DNA from: Streptomyces aureocirculatus
GTDB lineage: Bacteria > Actinomycetota > Actinomycetes > Streptomycetales > Streptomycetaceae
Assembly (NCBI RefSeq): GCF_000720475.1
Contig: NZ_JOAP01000033.1
Span: 18,080 to 82,079, forward strand
Direction: 5' to 3'
Length of the DNA: 64,000 nucleotides
Part shown: positions 25,678 through 35,318 of the stretch, one piece after another
Numbering within the stretch: the first letter of the stretch is position 1
Layout: every line of letters begins with the position of its first letter
The notes under the pieces: model-generated
Databases searched by the model: none
What the model was told of the DNA's origin: nothing
What the model saw: the letters and a program-made list of their open reading frames with translations, nothing else
Translations under genes and position numbers: made by a program

Positions 25678-27369
25678 ATGCCACGTGGACGTCACCGCCA
25701 TTCCCCACCACTGCACAGGCTGCTTCCTCCGTCGGCGGTCGCAGGCTTCTCCCTCGTCTGCGCCGGCGGCGCCTGGATGTTCGCGGAACCCGTCGTGCTG
25801 CGCGGACTCGTCGCCGCCGCGGCGGCGAGCGCCATAGTGGGCTCGGTCGTCATGCGCCAGTGGGACCGGGCGGCGGGCAAACGGGTCGCGGAGCTCAGCC
25901 GCGCACGCGCCGGTGACGAGTGGCGCTACGAGGAGCGGATAGCCGAGGCCGAGTCCGACCTCGATGAGTCCCGCGAGCTGCGGACCAAGCTGGAGGCCAA
26001 GCTGCGCTCCAAGCGGGCCGAGCTCGCGGCGCTGCGCAACGAACACGCGGCGCTGCTGCGGCGGTACGCGACGGCGGAGACCGAGCGGGCCAGCGCCCTC
26101 GAAGGACGCAGGCTCCTCGCCATCGAGGCGTTGACGTCCACACGGGCGGCACTGCCCGCGGGAGCGCCCGCCGCGCGGGAGGCGCCCTCCGGTGAGGGAA
26201 CGTCTCCGCGGGAGGGGGCGGTTGACGGGGAGTCGGTGCGGGTCTCGGACGACTCCGCGGTCGAGTCGTCCTCGGGGCGGGTCTTGGACGACTCCGCGGT
26301 CGAGTCGTCCTCGGGGCGGGTCTTGGACGAGTCCGCGGGGGGAGTCCCGACTGCGGCCGCAGTCGCGACTGCGGCGGAAGTCCCGGCCGAGTCGGTTGGG
26401 TGGGATGAGGCGGAAGTCCCGGCCGAGTCGGTTGGGTGGGATGAGGCGGAAGTCCTGGCCGAGTCGGTTGGGTGGGATGAGGCGGAAGTCCTGGCCGAGT
26501 CGGTTGGGTGGGATGAGGCGGAAGTCCTGGCCGAGTCGGTTGGGTCGGGTACCTCGGTGGAGTCGGGTGCCTCGGTGGAGTCGGTCGGGTCGGCCGAGTC
26601 CGTGGGGTCGGCCGAGTCCGAGGGGACGGGTGAGTCCGTGGGGACGGGCGAGTCGGCGGGTGATTCCGCCGGTTCCATCCCGGCCGCCGATGCCCGGGTG
26701 GCGGTCCGGCCGGGCGCGAGCCCCACTCCTTCGCTGTACGGGCGCGCCAACGTCGCGCTCGACCGCCTGGCACGGCCTGGGGCGTCGGTCGCGCGGCCGA
26801 CGGTGGCTGCCGCGGGCGCCGAGGGCGGCCCCGCCGTCGCCGACGCCGCCGAGGCGGACGACTCCGGCTCAGGCTCCGGCTCCGGCTCCGGTGACGCCGA
26901 CGAGCCCGGTGACCCGGTCGACCCGGGCCACACCACCGGCGGTTCCGCCCCGGCGACGACGACCGAGGCCGCCGACGAGCCGGTCCACAGCCACGGCGAT
27001 GGTGGTGCCCGTGGTCACGAGCGCGCGGCCAGGGGCCACTTCGCCGTTCCCGTCGCTGCGGCCGTGGTGCCGCCCGCGCAGGGGCGGCGGCTCCCGGGGG
27101 AGGGCGGTTTCGACTTCTTCGGTACGAAGAGCACGTCCGCGAAGAGCCTGGCACCGGCCGCGCTGGACACCGTCCAGAACGAGGACCTCGCCGACGTCGT
27201 GGGCGAGGAGGCCCTCGCGGTCCACAAGGCGGAGGCCGAGGCCGAGTTCAAGCCGTCGGACGCCGCGACGGACGCGGAGCGGGGCGTGGGCCAGGTCATC
27301 GACCTGACGGCCCACGACGAGACGGAACAGATCGACATGGAGGGCCTGCGCACGGCGCTGCGCGCGTAG
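25678..27369 (+). CDS. Membrane-anchored coiled-coil protein with internal tandem repeats
   Basis: The protein has 563 residues, from ATG 25678. Two hydrophobic segments at about 16-36 and 40-60 are followed by a charged coiled coil (about 65-140, ELRTKLEAKLRSKRAEL). A long acidic, Ser/Gly/Val-rich disordered region follows to about 460. It contains 13-residue repeats (DDSAVESSSGRVL twice) and 12-residue repeats (AEVLAESVGWDE, four and a part). A conserved-looking C-terminus has LPGEGGFDFFGTK and the end VIDLTAHDETEQIDMEGLR. No enzymatic domain is visible. It could be a cytoplasm-facing scaffold. Homologues without the repeats are likely in other Streptomyces, but I cannot check that. Confidence 0.8.
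   Translation: MPRGRHRHSPPLHRLLPPSAVAGFSLVCAGGAWMFAEPVVLRGLVAAAAASAIVGSVVMRQWDRAAGKRVAELSRARAGDEWRYEERIAEAESDLDESRELRTKLEAKLRSKRAELAALRNEHAALLRRYATAETERASALEGRRLLAIEALTSTRAALPAGAPAAREAPSGEGTSPREGAVDGESVRVSDDSAVESSSGRVLDDSAVESSSGRVLDESAGGVPTAAAVATAAEVPAESVGWDEAEVPAESVGWDEAEVLAESVGWDEAEVLAESVGWDEAEVLAESVGSGTSVESGASVESVGSAESVGSAESEGTGESVGTGESAGDSAGSIPAADARVAVRPGASPTPSLYGRANVALDRLARPGASVARPTVAAAGAEGGPAVADAAEADDSGSGSGSGSGDADEPGDPVDPGHTTGGSAPATTTEAADEPVHSHGDGGARGHERAARGHFAVPVAAAVVPPAQGRRLPGEGGFDFFGTKSTSAKSLAPAALDTVQNEDLADVVGEEALAVHKAEAEAEFKPSDAATDAERGVGQVIDLTAHDETEQIDMEGLRTALRA
26248..26325 (+). repeat. Two copies of a 39-bp in-frame repeat
   Basis: Positions 26248-26286 and 26287-26325 are near-identical and encode DDSAVESSSGRVL twice. 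A partial third copy (DESAG) follows. Confidence 0.9.
26374..26544 (+). repeat. 36-bp in-frame tandem repeat, four copies plus a part
   Basis: Copies start at 26374, 26410, 26446 and 26482, with a truncated fifth at 26518. Each encodes A-E-V-(P/L)-A-E-S-V-G-W-D-E. Near-identity at the DNA level points to recent expansion. Confidence 0.92.
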
Positions 27370-27543
27370 CAGCGCGACGCGCGCCCCGCGTACCCCCTCG
27401 CCGTGGGCGGCGGCGTGCCGTTCCTGCCCGCTGTCGCGGTGGGCCTCGGCGCGCCCCGTCCCTCGTCGGACACCAAGGTGACCGCAGCCGTGGGCTGTGC
27501 CCACCCGTTCCGCCCCTGGCGGACCAGTTGCCCACAGCGGAGC

Positions 27544-28902
27544 TCAGGCCATCCACCGGTCGGGCCGCGCCTCCCTGCGCCCCGTCCGGGACCGCTCGGC
27601 CTGACCATGAAGCAAGTCGGCCGCCTCCGAGGCGGACCGAAGCCGCGCGGTCACCGTCTTGTTGGCCCCCGTGTCCACCTTCACATCGGCCACGCCCTTG
27701 AACCGCTGCCAGGGCCCCTGCCCGACCCGCACGCTCTGCACCTTCGCGTGCGGCACCAACGAGAGCCGCCGCCGCAGCAGCCCGTGCCGCGCGGCGAACA
27801 CGGCATCGGTGACCGCGAGCCCGTACCCGTGCCACCACACAGGAACGCACCAGGCCGCCCGCGAAGGCGGCCGCGAGAGCTCGTCGGCGGCGGGCACCCG
27901 CACCCCGGGCAGCACCTGCGAGATCACGGACTCGGCGACCGGCCGCGGGGCGACCGGCACCAGGACGCTGTTCGACGACCCCGCCACGTCCAGCTCGACC
28001 CGCACCCAGCCGAAGCGCCGCCACAGCAGCGGCTCGACGACCCGCACGGTCTGCACCCGTCCCGGCGGCACCGTCTCGTGCGCCTTGTCCAGAAGCCCGT
28101 GGTCGATGCGCAGGCCGTCGGGGGACTCGCCCACGCGCCAGTCGTACTCCGCGACGAAGCGGCCCACACTGCTCGCGAAGGCGCCGCCCAGCATGGGCAG
28201 GGCGGTCGCGATGACGGTCCAGGCGTTGTGCGTGATCAGCCACAGGACCGTCGGCACGACGAGCGCGGCCACCAGGAGCACCCAGGGGGCGCCGGTGAGC
28301 AGCAGGGACACGGCGAGCATGCGCGGCTGTACGTGCAGCAGGTTGCGGACCGGCGCCTCGCCGACGTCCCTGGCGGTCTCCGGGGCGAATCCGGCGGCAC
28401 GCGCGAGCAGTTCGGCGCGCAGGGCGGCGGCGTCCTTCTCGCTGAGGTAGGCCAGCTCGTCCTTCTTCTCCGTGCCGACGACGTCCAGCTTGAGCTTGGT
28501 GACACCCACGATGCGGGCGGCGAGCGGCTGGGTCACGTCGACGGCCTGGAGCCGGTCGAGCCGGATGTGCGCGGTGCGCCGGAACAGCAGCCCCGTACGG
28601 ATCCGCAGTTCCGTTTCCGTGACGGCGAAGTGAGTGAACCACCAGCTCAGGAAGCCGTACAGGGCGCCGCCGACGATCACGGCGAGGACACCGAGGGCGA
28701 GGGTGAGCGCGGTCAGCTCGGACAGACGGCGCTGGGTGCCGTCCGGGTCGTGGAAGGCCAGCCCGACGAGGATCGCGACGGGCGCCCAGGCACGGCGCAA
28801 CGGCGTGACCGGGTGCAGCCGCCGCTCCCGGAGGCCGCTGGGGGCGGGGGCGCCGTCCAGGTTCCCGAGACCCGCCCCGCCGGTCTTGGCGGGCTCCCTC
28901 AC
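27544..28902 (-). CDS. PH-domain (bPH2, YdbT-like) membrane protein
   Basis: The protein has 452 residues. GTG 28902 overlaps the stop of the upstream gene (GTGA). It carries membrane-span pairs near 55-85 and 190-235 and three bacterial PH-like segments: [40 protein letters not shown] and [20 protein letters not shown]. This is the layout of YdbT of Bacillus, whose partner is YdbS. In Bacillus the pair gives resistance to certain peptide and enzyme stresses; a role here is inferred only. The N-terminus shows a Gly/Pro-rich start. Confidence 0.88.
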   Translation of the reverse strand: MREPAKTGGAGLGNLDGAPAPSGLRERRLHPVTPLRRAWAPVAILVGLAFHDPDGTQRRLSELTALTLALGVLAVIVGGALYGFLSWWFTHFAVTETELRIRTGLLFRRTAHIRLDRLQAVDVTQPLAARIVGVTKLKLDVVGTEKKDELAYLSEKDAAALRAELLARAAGFAPETARDVGEAPVRNLLHVQPRMLAVSLLLTGAPWVLLVAALVVPTVLWLITHNAWTVIATALPMLGGAFASSVGRFVAEYDWRVGESPDGLRIDHGLLDKAHETVPPGRVQTVRVVEPLLWRRFGWVRVELDVAGSSNSVLVPVAPRPVAESVISQVLPGVRVPAADELSRPPSRAAWCVPVWWHGYGLAVTDAVFAARHGLLRRRLSLVPHAKVQSVRVGQGPWQRFKGVADVKVDTGANKTVTARLRSASEAADLLHGQAERSRTGRREARPDRWMA

Positions 28903-29423
28903 AGCCCCGCCGATCTGGCCTCGCCGAGCTCCGTCAGTCGGTCGCGCAGCCGCTCGGCCTCGCTGGGGACGAGGCCCGGGATGCGGGCGTCCGTGGCGGC
29001 CGCGGCCGTGTGGAGCTGGACGCCTGCCAGGCCGAAGTACCGCTCCAGGGGGCCGGAGGTGACCTCGACGAGCTGCATCCTGCCGTACGGCACGACGGTC
29101 TCCTCGCGCCACAGGACGCCCCGGCTGATGAGGAGGTCGTCGGCCCGCTCGGTGTACCGCCACGAGCGCCAGTTGCGCCCCAGCATCACCCAGCCCCAGG
29201 CCGCGAGCGCCAGCGGCAGCGCCGCGAAGGCCGCCCACGCCGGTCCCGCGAAAAGTCCGAGCAGCACGCCGAGCGCCACCGCGGCCGGCACCAGCCACAC
29301 CACCAGCAGCAGCCGGCGCATCGTCAGCACCCCGCGCGGCAGCCCGGTCCACCCGGACGGCACGCCGTCACCCCCCGTGGGTCCCGTGGATCCCTCTGGC
29401 CCCGCCGCCGTCCCCGTCTCCAT
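28899..29423 (-). CDS. PH-domain (YdbS-like) membrane protein
   Basis: The protein has 174 residues, from ATG 29423. After a Gly/Pro-rich leader of 30 residues come two membrane spans (about 37-58 and 63-80) and one bPH2 domain containing [20 protein letters not shown] and [15 protein letters not shown]. It is translationally coupled to the larger PH protein. It is divergent from the nuoD-like gene, 63 bp away. Confidence 0.88.
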   Translation of the reverse strand: METGTAAGPEGSTGPTGGDGVPSGWTGLPRGVLTMRRLLLVVWLVPAAVALGVLLGLFAGPAWAAFAALPLALAAWGWVMLGRNWRSWRYTERADDLLISRGVLWREETVVPYGRMQLVEVTSGPLERYFGLAGVQLHTAAAATDARIPGLVPSEAERLRDRLTELGEARSAGL

Positions 29424-29486
29424 GCCCCAAGCGTACGTACGGCATCTGACACCTGCGTGTCCGCACGCGTACGACAGACTGTGGGC

Positions 29487-30683
29487 ATGAGCCCCACGAC
29501 GGAGCACACGCCCACGACGCGGCCGCCGCGGACGACCGATCCCGCCGAGGCCACCTTCGGCATCGGCGGCGCGGCCGAGAGCACCGACATGGTGCTGAAC
29601 ATCGGCCCCCAGCACCCGTCAACGCACGGTGTGCTGCGATTGCGCCTGGTCCTCGACGGCGAGCGGATCGAGCGGGCCGAGCCGGTGATCGGCTATATGC
29701 ACCGCGGCGCGGAGAAGCTCTTCGAGGCCCGCGACTACCGCCAGATCGTGATGCTCGCCAACCGCCACGACTGGCTGTCGGCGTTCTCGAACGAGCTGGG
29801 CGTCGTCCTCGCCGTGGAGCGGATGCTCGGCATGGAGGTGCCTGAGCGCGCCGTGTGGACGCGCACGCTCCTCGCCGAGCTGAACCGGACTCTCAACCAC
29901 CTGATGTTCCTGGGCTCGTATCCGCTGGAGCTGGGCGGCATCACGCCGGTGTTCCACGCCTTCCGGGAGCGCGAGGAACTCCAGAACGTCATGGAGGAGG
30001 TCTCCGGCGGCCGCATGCACTACATGTTCAACCGTGTCGGCGGTCTCAAGGAGGACCTGCCCGCGGGCTGGACGGGACGCGCGCGCGGCGCCGTGGCCGC
30101 GGTGCGTTCGCGCATGGACGTGTACGACAGGCTCGTGCTCGGGAACGAGATCTTCCGGGGCCGCACCCGCGGTGTGGGCGTGCTCTCCGCCGAGGCGGTG
30201 CATGCCTACGGAGTGAGCGGTCCGATCGCCCGTGCCTCCGGAGTGGACTTCGACCTGCGCCGCGACGAGCCGTATCTGGCGTACGGGGAACTCGGCGACG
30301 TCCTGAAGGTCGTGACCCGGCAGGACGGCGACTGCCTGGCCCGCTTCGAGTGCCTTCTGGAGCAGACCCACAACGCCCTCGACCTCGCCGACGCCTGCCT
30401 CGACCGGATCGCCGACCTGCCTCAGGGCCCCATCAACCAGCGTCTGCCGAAGGTGCTCAAGGCCCCGGAGGGCCACACGTACGCGTGGACCGAGAACCCG
30501 CTCGGCATCAACGGCTACTACCTGGTCTCCAAGGGCGAGAAGACCCCCTACCGCCTCAAGCTCCGCTCGGCCTCGTACAACAACATCCAGGCCCTTGCCG
30601 AGCTGCTGCCGGGCACGCTGGTCGCCGACATGGTGGCGATCCTCGGTTCGCTGTTCTTCGTGGTCGGCGACATCGACAAGTAG
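29487..30683 (+). CDS. nuoD2: Stand-alone NuoD paralogue (complex I 49-kDa subunit family)
   Basis: The protein has 398 residues, from ATG 29487. It is clearly of the NuoD/49-kDa family: [15 protein letters not shown] (38-52), [11 protein letters not shown] (70-80), [34 protein letters not shown] and the C-terminal [14 protein letters not shown]. No other nuo genes adjoin, so it is a second copy outside a nuo operon. In complex I this subunit helps form the quinone cavity. His43, His47 and Arg73 align with the conserved cavity His pair and the arginine methylated in mitochondria (by my own counting). It might replace NuoD in some condition or belong to another oxidoreductase. A methyltransferase of the MidA family lies just downstream, convergent. 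Confidence 0.92.
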   Translation: MSPTTEHTPTTRPPRTTDPAEATFGIGGAAESTDMVLNIGPQHPSTHGVLRLRLVLDGERIERAEPVIGYMHRGAEKLFEARDYRQIVMLANRHDWLSAFSNELGVVLAVERMLGMEVPERAVWTRTLLAELNRTLNHLMFLGSYPLELGGITPVFHAFREREELQNVMEEVSGGRMHYMFNRVGGLKEDLPAGWTGRARGAVAAVRSRMDVYDRLVLGNEIFRGRTRGVGVLSAEAVHAYGVSGPIARASGVDFDLRRDEPYLAYGELGDVLKVVTRQDGDCLARFECLLEQTHNALDLADACLDRIADLPQGPINQRLPKVLKAPEGHTYAWTENPLGINGYYLVSKGEKTPYRLKLRSASYNNIQALAELLPGTLVADMVAILGSLFFVVGDIDK

Positions 30684-30698
30684 GGCACGACTCTCCCC

Positions 30699-30752
30699 AC
30701 CATCACCCAGTAGTGCACCATCACCCAGTAGTGCACGATCACCCAGTAGGGC
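30699..30752. repeat. Three tandem copies of an 18-bp unit between nuoD2 and the methyltransferase gene
   Basis: Copies are 30699-30716, 30717-30734 and 30735-30752, with unit ACCATCACCCAGTAGTGC and few changes. They occupy nearly all of the gap between the two convergent stop codons. No hairpin terminator is seen, so the array may contribute to transcription ending or be a neutral minisatellite. Confidence 0.9.
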
Positions 30753-30758
30753 AACGAT

Positions 30759-31790
30759 TCAGAGGCCGGTCACGGGGGCCAGTACGTCCGTCAGGTCGAG
30801 CCGCACTGGCTGTGCCAGCCAGCCGAAGTCCCCGAGGCCGCCCGGCGCCGTCAGCTCCGCCGCCTCGCCCGCGCGGGCAAGGGCCCGTACGTAGGCGGCC
30901 GGATCGCCGGAGGCGAGCGTGCGGGGCGGGCGGCCGCCGTGGACGCCGAGGGCGTGCAGGGCGGCGCGCTGGGTGCACAGGCGGGCGCCGGGCAGCGCGC
31001 AGGCGTCGAGGGCCACATGGGCGGTGACGTCGCGGCTGCCGTCCGGCACGGGCGGCTCCGCACGGCCCGCGCGGAAGCCCGCGAGGGTACCGAAGGGCGG
31101 CCGGGCCTCCCGGGTGTGCGCGTAGTCGACGGCAACCGCGAGACCCCGCGTCAGCGTCGCCACCGCCGCCGCCCACGCCTCGTCCCGGGGGCGCCCGATC
31201 TCCGCGCGCAGGCCGGGCTCGGCGCCGAGCGGCCACCAGCGAGCCAGCCACGCGGCGTCCGGGCCCTCGACCGGGCCGCCGAGTTCCTCGGTGCCGTCGG
31301 CGTGCACCAGGACGCGGCGCAGCGCGCCGTCGGGCGCCCGTTCGGCCACGTCGAGGGGCACGTTGTCGAGCCACTCGTTGGCGAAGAGCAGACCCGTCAC
31401 ACCGGCCGGGGGCGTGGCGCGCCACCGGATGCGGTCATCGAGCCCTTCGGGGCGTTCGGCGCGCTCCACCGCGTACGCACGCGCGCGTGCCGCCACCTCG
31501 CCGGGCAGGGCCGCAAGGACGCCCGCCGTCAGCTCGCCGCGGCCAGCGCCCATGTCCACGAACGCGAGCTCGCCGGGGTGCCCGAGCGCGGTGTCGACCC
31601 GGCACAGGAGCCGGGCCACGGCGTCCGCGAACAGCGGTGAGGCGTGCACGGAGGTGCGGAAGTGCCCCGCGGGTCCCTCAGGGCGGCGGTAGAAGCCACC
31701 GGGGCCGTACAGGGCGCTCTCCATGGCTTCCCGCCAGCCGCTCGGCGCGCCGCTTTGCCCTGCGCGGGCTCCTCCTGCCTCGTTCGTCAC
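30759..31790 (-). CDS. SAM-dependent methyltransferase of the MidA/NDUFAF7 family
   Basis: The protein has 343 residues, from GTG 31790 (weak Shine-Dalgarno sequence). The family opening [18 protein letters not shown] and [18 protein letters not shown] precede SAM motif [15 protein letters not shown] (77-90). The [18 protein letters not shown] block and [10 protein letters not shown] follow, all characteristic of COG1565. The human member NDUFAF7 symmetrically dimethylates an arginine of NDUFS2, the NuoD homologue. Here the gene converges on a NuoD paralogue, so that protein is a natural candidate substrate. The link is inference from family knowledge and neighbourhood. Confidence 0.88.
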   Translation of the reverse strand: MTNEAGGARAGQSGAPSGWREAMESALYGPGGFYRRPEGPAGHFRTSVHASPLFADAVARLLCRVDTALGHPGELAFVDMGAGRGELTAGVLAALPGEVAARARAYAVERAERPEGLDDRIRWRATPPAGVTGLLFANEWLDNVPLDVAERAPDGALRRVLVHADGTEELGGPVEGPDAAWLARWWPLGAEPGLRAEIGRPRDEAWAAAVATLTRGLAVAVDYAHTREARPPFGTLAGFRAGRAEPPVPDGSRDVTAHVALDACALPGARLCTQRAALHALGVHGGRPPRTLASGDPAAYVRALARAGEAAELTAPGGLGDFGWLAQPVRLDLTDVLAPVTGL

Positions 31791-31895
31791 ATCCCGAAGG
31801 CTAAGCGGGCCTCCACCTTGGGGAGTACGAGAGGGTCGTACGGATCGGACCTCCGGTTGACCCGGGGGCCTGATGGGTTGCCTACGCTGGGTTAC

Positions 31896-33098
31896 GTGCA
31901 GCGCCTCTATGACTTTCTCCGCAGACACCCGACAGGAGTCGACGTCTTCTGGGCGTTCGTCCTGCTCGGCATCTCCGGGATCGGTGTGGTGGCCGTAGCC
32001 GAGTCCGACGGCCGTGACCCGGCGCTCGCGTCGATTCCGGTCGTCGTCGGGCTGTGCCTGGTGGTGGCGCTGCGGCGCCGGGCGGTCGAACGGATGCTGG
32101 TCCTCGCCGCGGCCATCGGCGTCATACAGATGATCTTCGATGTGGAGCCGGGGCCCGCGAACTTCGCGATGCTCGTGATCATCTACACAACCGCGGCGGA
32201 CGGCGCCCCGTGGGCCTCCCGGTTCGCCCTGGTCGGCGGGCTCGCGGCGGCGCCCCTCTCGCAGGCGCGCTGGCCCGAGGGCAGCACGGGCGTCTGGGGC
32301 AACATCCTCTTCATGGTCTTCATGGTCGTGCCGTTCGCCCTGGCCTGGGTGCTCGGCGACTCCATCCGTACCCGCCGGGCCTACTTCGCCCAGTTGGAGG
32401 AGCGCGCCAACCGCCTGGAGAAGGAGCGCGAGGCGCAGGCCAAGGTCGCGGTCGCCGCCGAGCGCGCCCGCATCGCCCGCGAGCTCCACGACGTGGTCGC
32501 GCACAACGTCTCCGTGATGGTGGTGCAGGCCGACGGCGCCGCCTACGTCCTGGACGCGGCTCCCGACCAGGCCAAGCAGGCCCTCGCCACGATCTCGGGC
32601 ACCGGCCGCCAGGCCCTCGCGGAGATGCGCAGACTCCTCGGCGTGCTGCGCACCGGCGAGCCCGAGGAGAGCGGCGAGTACGTCCCGCAGCCGGACGTGG
32701 AACAACTCGACGAGCTGATAGAGCAGGTGCGCGGCGCGGGCCTGCCGGTCGACTTCAAGGTCGAGGGCACCCCGCGCCCGCTGCCGAGCGGCGTCGAGCT
32801 CACCGCGTACCGCATCGTCCAGGAGGCGCTGACCAACACCCGCAAGCACGGTGGCGAGAACGCCGGTGCGAGCGTCCGGCTCGTCTACTTCGACGACGGC
32901 CTGGGGCTGCTCGTGGAGGACGACGGCAAGGGCGCCCCGCACGAGCTGTACGAGGACGGCGGCGCCGACGGCAGCGGGCACGGCCTGATCGGCATGCGGG
33001 AGCGCGTCGGCATGGTCGGCGGCACGCTGGACGCCGGGCCGCGTCCCGGCGGCGGATTCCGCATCAGCGCGTTGCTCCCGCTGAAACCCGCACACTGA
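31896..33098 (+). CDS. NarL-type sensor histidine kinase
   Basis: The protein has 400 residues, from GTG 31896 ([10 protein letters not shown]); there is little Shine-Dalgarno signal. Four or five membrane spans fill residues 16-155 with no large external domain. A coiled-coil linker and the HisKA_3 domain follow, with [15 protein letters not shown] (His198). The ATPase domain contains [19 protein letters not shown] and [11 protein letters not shown]. It would autophosphorylate His198 and signal to the regulator 131 bp downstream. Signal unknown; the short loops suggest membrane or envelope sensing. Confidence 0.93.
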   Translation: MQRLYDFLRRHPTGVDVFWAFVLLGISGIGVVAVAESDGRDPALASIPVVVGLCLVVALRRRAVERMLVLAAAIGVIQMIFDVEPGPANFAMLVIIYTTAADGAPWASRFALVGGLAAAPLSQARWPEGSTGVWGNILFMVFMVVPFALAWVLGDSIRTRRAYFAQLEERANRLEKEREAQAKVAVAAERARIARELHDVVAHNVSVMVVQADGAAYVLDAAPDQAKQALATISGTGRQALAEMRRLLGVLRTGEPEESGEYVPQPDVEQLDELIEQVRGAGLPVDFKVEGTPRPLPSGVELTAYRIVQEALTNTRKHGGENAGASVRLVYFDDGLGLLVEDDGKGAPHELYEDGGADGSGHGLIGMRERVGMVGGTLDAGPRPGGGFRISALLPLKPAH

Positions 33099-33229
33099 CA
33101 CCTGTCACTGGTGGATCCGCCACCGCTCCCCGGCAGCCCCCGACCGCTCCCCGACCGCTCCCCGCCCGCACCGAGCCCGCATCGTCCGCGATGATGTCCT
33201 GACGAACCCCCCCATGAAGGGACCCTTTG

Positions 33230-33904
33230 ATGTCGATCCGCGTGATGCTCGTCGACGACCAGGTGCTGCTGCGCACCGGGTTCCGGATGGTGCTCGCCGC
33301 GCAGCCGGACATGGACGTCGTCGCGGAGGCCGGAGACGGCGTGGAGGCGCTACAGGCGCTGCGGGCCACCGCGGTCGACGTGGTCCTGATGGACGTCCGC
33401 ATGCCGAAGCTGGACGGCGTGGAGACGACCCGGCGCATCTGCTCCGACGACAACCCGCCGAAGGTGCTCATCCTGACCACCTTCGACCTCGACGAGTACG
33501 CCTTCTCCGGGCTGAAGGCGGGTGCGTCCGGGTTCATGCTCAAGGACGTGCCGCCGGCCGAACTGCTCGCCGCCATCCGGGCCGTGCACAGCGGCGACGC
33601 GGTCGTCGCGCCGTCCACCACGCGGCGCCTGCTCGACCGCTTCGCGCCCATGCTGCCCGCGGGCGCCGGGCAGCCCCGGCACAAGGAGCTGGAGCGGCTC
33701 ACCGAGCGCGAGCGTGAGGTCATGGTGCTCGTCGCGCAGGGCCTGTCGAACGGCGAGATCGCGGCGCGCCTCGTCCTCTCCGAGGCGACCGTGAAGACGC
33801 ACGTGGGCCGCATCCTGACCAAGCTCGGCCTGCGCGACCGCGTGCAGGTGGTCGTGCTCGCGTACGAGACGGGTCTTGTGCGGGCGGGCGGCGGCGGGGG
33901 CTGA
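33230..33904 (+). CDS. NarL/FixJ-family response regulator
   Basis: The protein has 224 residues, from ATG 33230 with GAAGGGA 8 nt upstream. The receiver domain has acidic pocket D9-D10, phospho-acceptor Asp55 (VVLMDVRMPKLDG) and the conserved Lys in FMLKDVPP. A LuxR-type helix-turn-helix follows: LTEREREVMVLVAQG, then LVLSEATVKTHVGRILTKL. It pairs with the kinase just upstream. Target genes are unknown. Confidence 0.95.
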   Translation: MSIRVMLVDDQVLLRTGFRMVLAAQPDMDVVAEAGDGVEALQALRATAVDVVLMDVRMPKLDGVETTRRICSDDNPPKVLILTTFDLDEYAFSGLKAGASGFMLKDVPPAELLAAIRAVHSGDAVVAPSTTRRLLDRFAPMLPAGAGQPRHKELERLTEREREVMVLVAQGLSNGEIAARLVLSEATVKTHVGRILTKLGLRDRVQVVVLAYETGLVRAGGGGG

Positions 33905-33924
33905 CGCCCGCCGGGGCGCGTCCG

Positions 33925-35034
33925 TCAGCGCAGGACGCCCTCGATGAACTCGGTGCCGAGCCGGGAGACCACGCCCAGGTCGAGCTGGTGCTGTACGTAC
34001 CGGCCGCGGCGGCGCGTGGTGATCAGCTCGGCCTTCTTCAGGACGCTCAGGTGCCGGGATATCTCCGGTGCGGTCATGCCGTGGGCGTCGGCCAGCTCCC
34101 CCGTGGTGTACGAACCCCGGGCCAGATGGCGGCAGAGGCGCATCCGGACCGGGTGGGAGAGCGCGGCCATGCGGCGGGTGAGCTGCTCCACGGAGGCGGG
34201 GGCGGCAAGGCCCGGGGAGTTCACGGGGTAGGTGATCGAGGACTGCCAGCCGTACCGGTGCAGGACGAGCAGGTGGGGCCAGCCGAGGCTGGTGGGCACC
34301 AGGACCAGGCCGCCTTCGCCCGTCCGGGTGTGGCCGACCGCCATCTTGTCGATGGTGATCCTGCGGGCCTGTTCGTCCAGGTCCACCGCTCCGGAGATGG
34401 CCTTCAGCGCCTCGTCCAGGCCCTTGCGGCGCAGCAACTCGGTCTTGTGCCGGGCGTCGGCGGCCAGTTGCTGGCTCACGCGGGACCAGGTGTCCGCGAA
34501 GAACGCCTCGTCGCAGTCCTCCAGGAACTGCCGGAACCAGGCCCGCACCACGGGCGGGTCGTCGAGCAGGCGCTTGGTGAACCGCACTTGGTGGTCGCCG
34601 CGGGCGGCCGCGAGATCCAGGGCGTGACGGCGCGTCTCCGGGTCGTTCAGCGGGTCCGTGGCGCGCTGGGAGTCGTACGCCAATTGGCAGGTGAACTCCA
34701 GGGCGGCGTCGACGAACTGCTCGTCCGTCAGCTTGTCGAGCAGGTCGAGCTCCTCGGCGAGGGTGGCGCCGGGCAGCGTGCCCTTGCCGGGGATGCCCGC
34801 GAACGGGGCGAAGACGTCGGAGAACGTCGTCCGCCACAGGAAGTCCGCCTCGCACATGCGGTCCGCGAGGCACGGGTCCAGGCGCGTGGTGACGGCCGTC
34901 GCCCAGCCCTGCAGCCCCGGGTGGTGGCCGGGCTCCGACAGCGCGTGCAGCGCCATGCCGAGCTCGGCGAGGGGCGAGGGCACGACATGGATGCGGTCCG
35001 GTGTCAGGCCGGTGATGTCGATGCTCACGCTCAT
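33925..35034 (-). CDS. ArsR-like winged-helix regulator with DUF5937 domain
   Basis: The protein has 369 residues from ATG 35034; ATG 35043 is the alternative. The first 250 residues form the DUF5937-type domain (PSPLAELGMALHALSEPGHH, WRTTFSDVFAPF). The last 90 residues are an ArsR winged helix: ALSHPVRMRLCRHLARGSYT, TAPEISRHLSVLKKAELI and the wing TRRRGRYVQHQLD. No CxC metal motif is present, so metal sensing is unlikely. A palindrome upstream at 35076-35094 may be its operator. Convergent with the response regulator (20 bp gap). Confidence 0.88.
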   Translation of the reverse strand: MSVSIDITGLTPDRIHVVPSPLAELGMALHALSEPGHHPGLQGWATAVTTRLDPCLADRMCEADFLWRTTFSDVFAPFAGIPGKGTLPGATLAEELDLLDKLTDEQFVDAALEFTCQLAYDSQRATDPLNDPETRRHALDLAAARGDHQVRFTKRLLDDPPVVRAWFRQFLEDCDEAFFADTWSRVSQQLAADARHKTELLRRKGLDEALKAISGAVDLDEQARRITIDKMAVGHTRTGEGGLVLVPTSLGWPHLLVLHRYGWQSSITYPVNSPGLAAPASVEQLTRRMAALSHPVRMRLCRHLARGSYTTGELADAHGMTAPEISRHLSVLKKAELITTRRRGRYVQHQLDLGVVSRLGTEFIEGVLR

Positions 35035-35075
35035 GGTCCCCATGGTGCACCGCGCCACTGACATCGCCGCCGTCG

Positions 35076-35094
35076 ATTGACAGTCGGCGTCAAT
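35076..35094. promoter_or_regulatory. Palindrome upstream of the ArsR-like gene, candidate autoregulatory operator
   Basis: ATTGAC (35076-35081) and GTCAAT (35089-35094) are inverted around 7 nt and lie 42-60 nt upstream of the start codon at 35034. The arms are AT-richer than the surroundings. ArsR proteins commonly bind such short palindromes in their own promoter. Confidence 0.55.
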
Positions 35095-35214
35095 TGGGGA
35101 GACCTGGCCCCTGGGCCTTGTGCAGGGTGGAGGCATCGCCGGGGCCGCGAAGGTGCCGCCCCTTCCCACTGGGGCTGCGCCCCTTTCCCCCCGTCGGCCC
35201 TCCGGGCCTCGTCC

Positions 35215-35235
35215 TCAAACGCCGGACGGGCTGAA
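35215..35235. repeat. Single diverged copy of the 21-nt intergenic core
   Basis: TCAAACGCCGGACGGGCTGAA resembles the core repeated at 14850-15038. It sits in the 284-bp gap between the ArsR-like gene and the small gene at 35319, after a Cys/Pro-codon-like C-rich stretch. The rest of that gap, apart from the palindrome at 35076, shows only an AT-richer promoter-like stretch at about 35260-35310. Confidence 0.7.
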
Positions 35236-35318
35236 TACGTCCTCGTCTCGACCGCCAAGCAGTAAATCTGCCCTCAGGCCGCCCGTTAAGTACCATTTGA
35301 CATGAAAGGTCGTACGTC

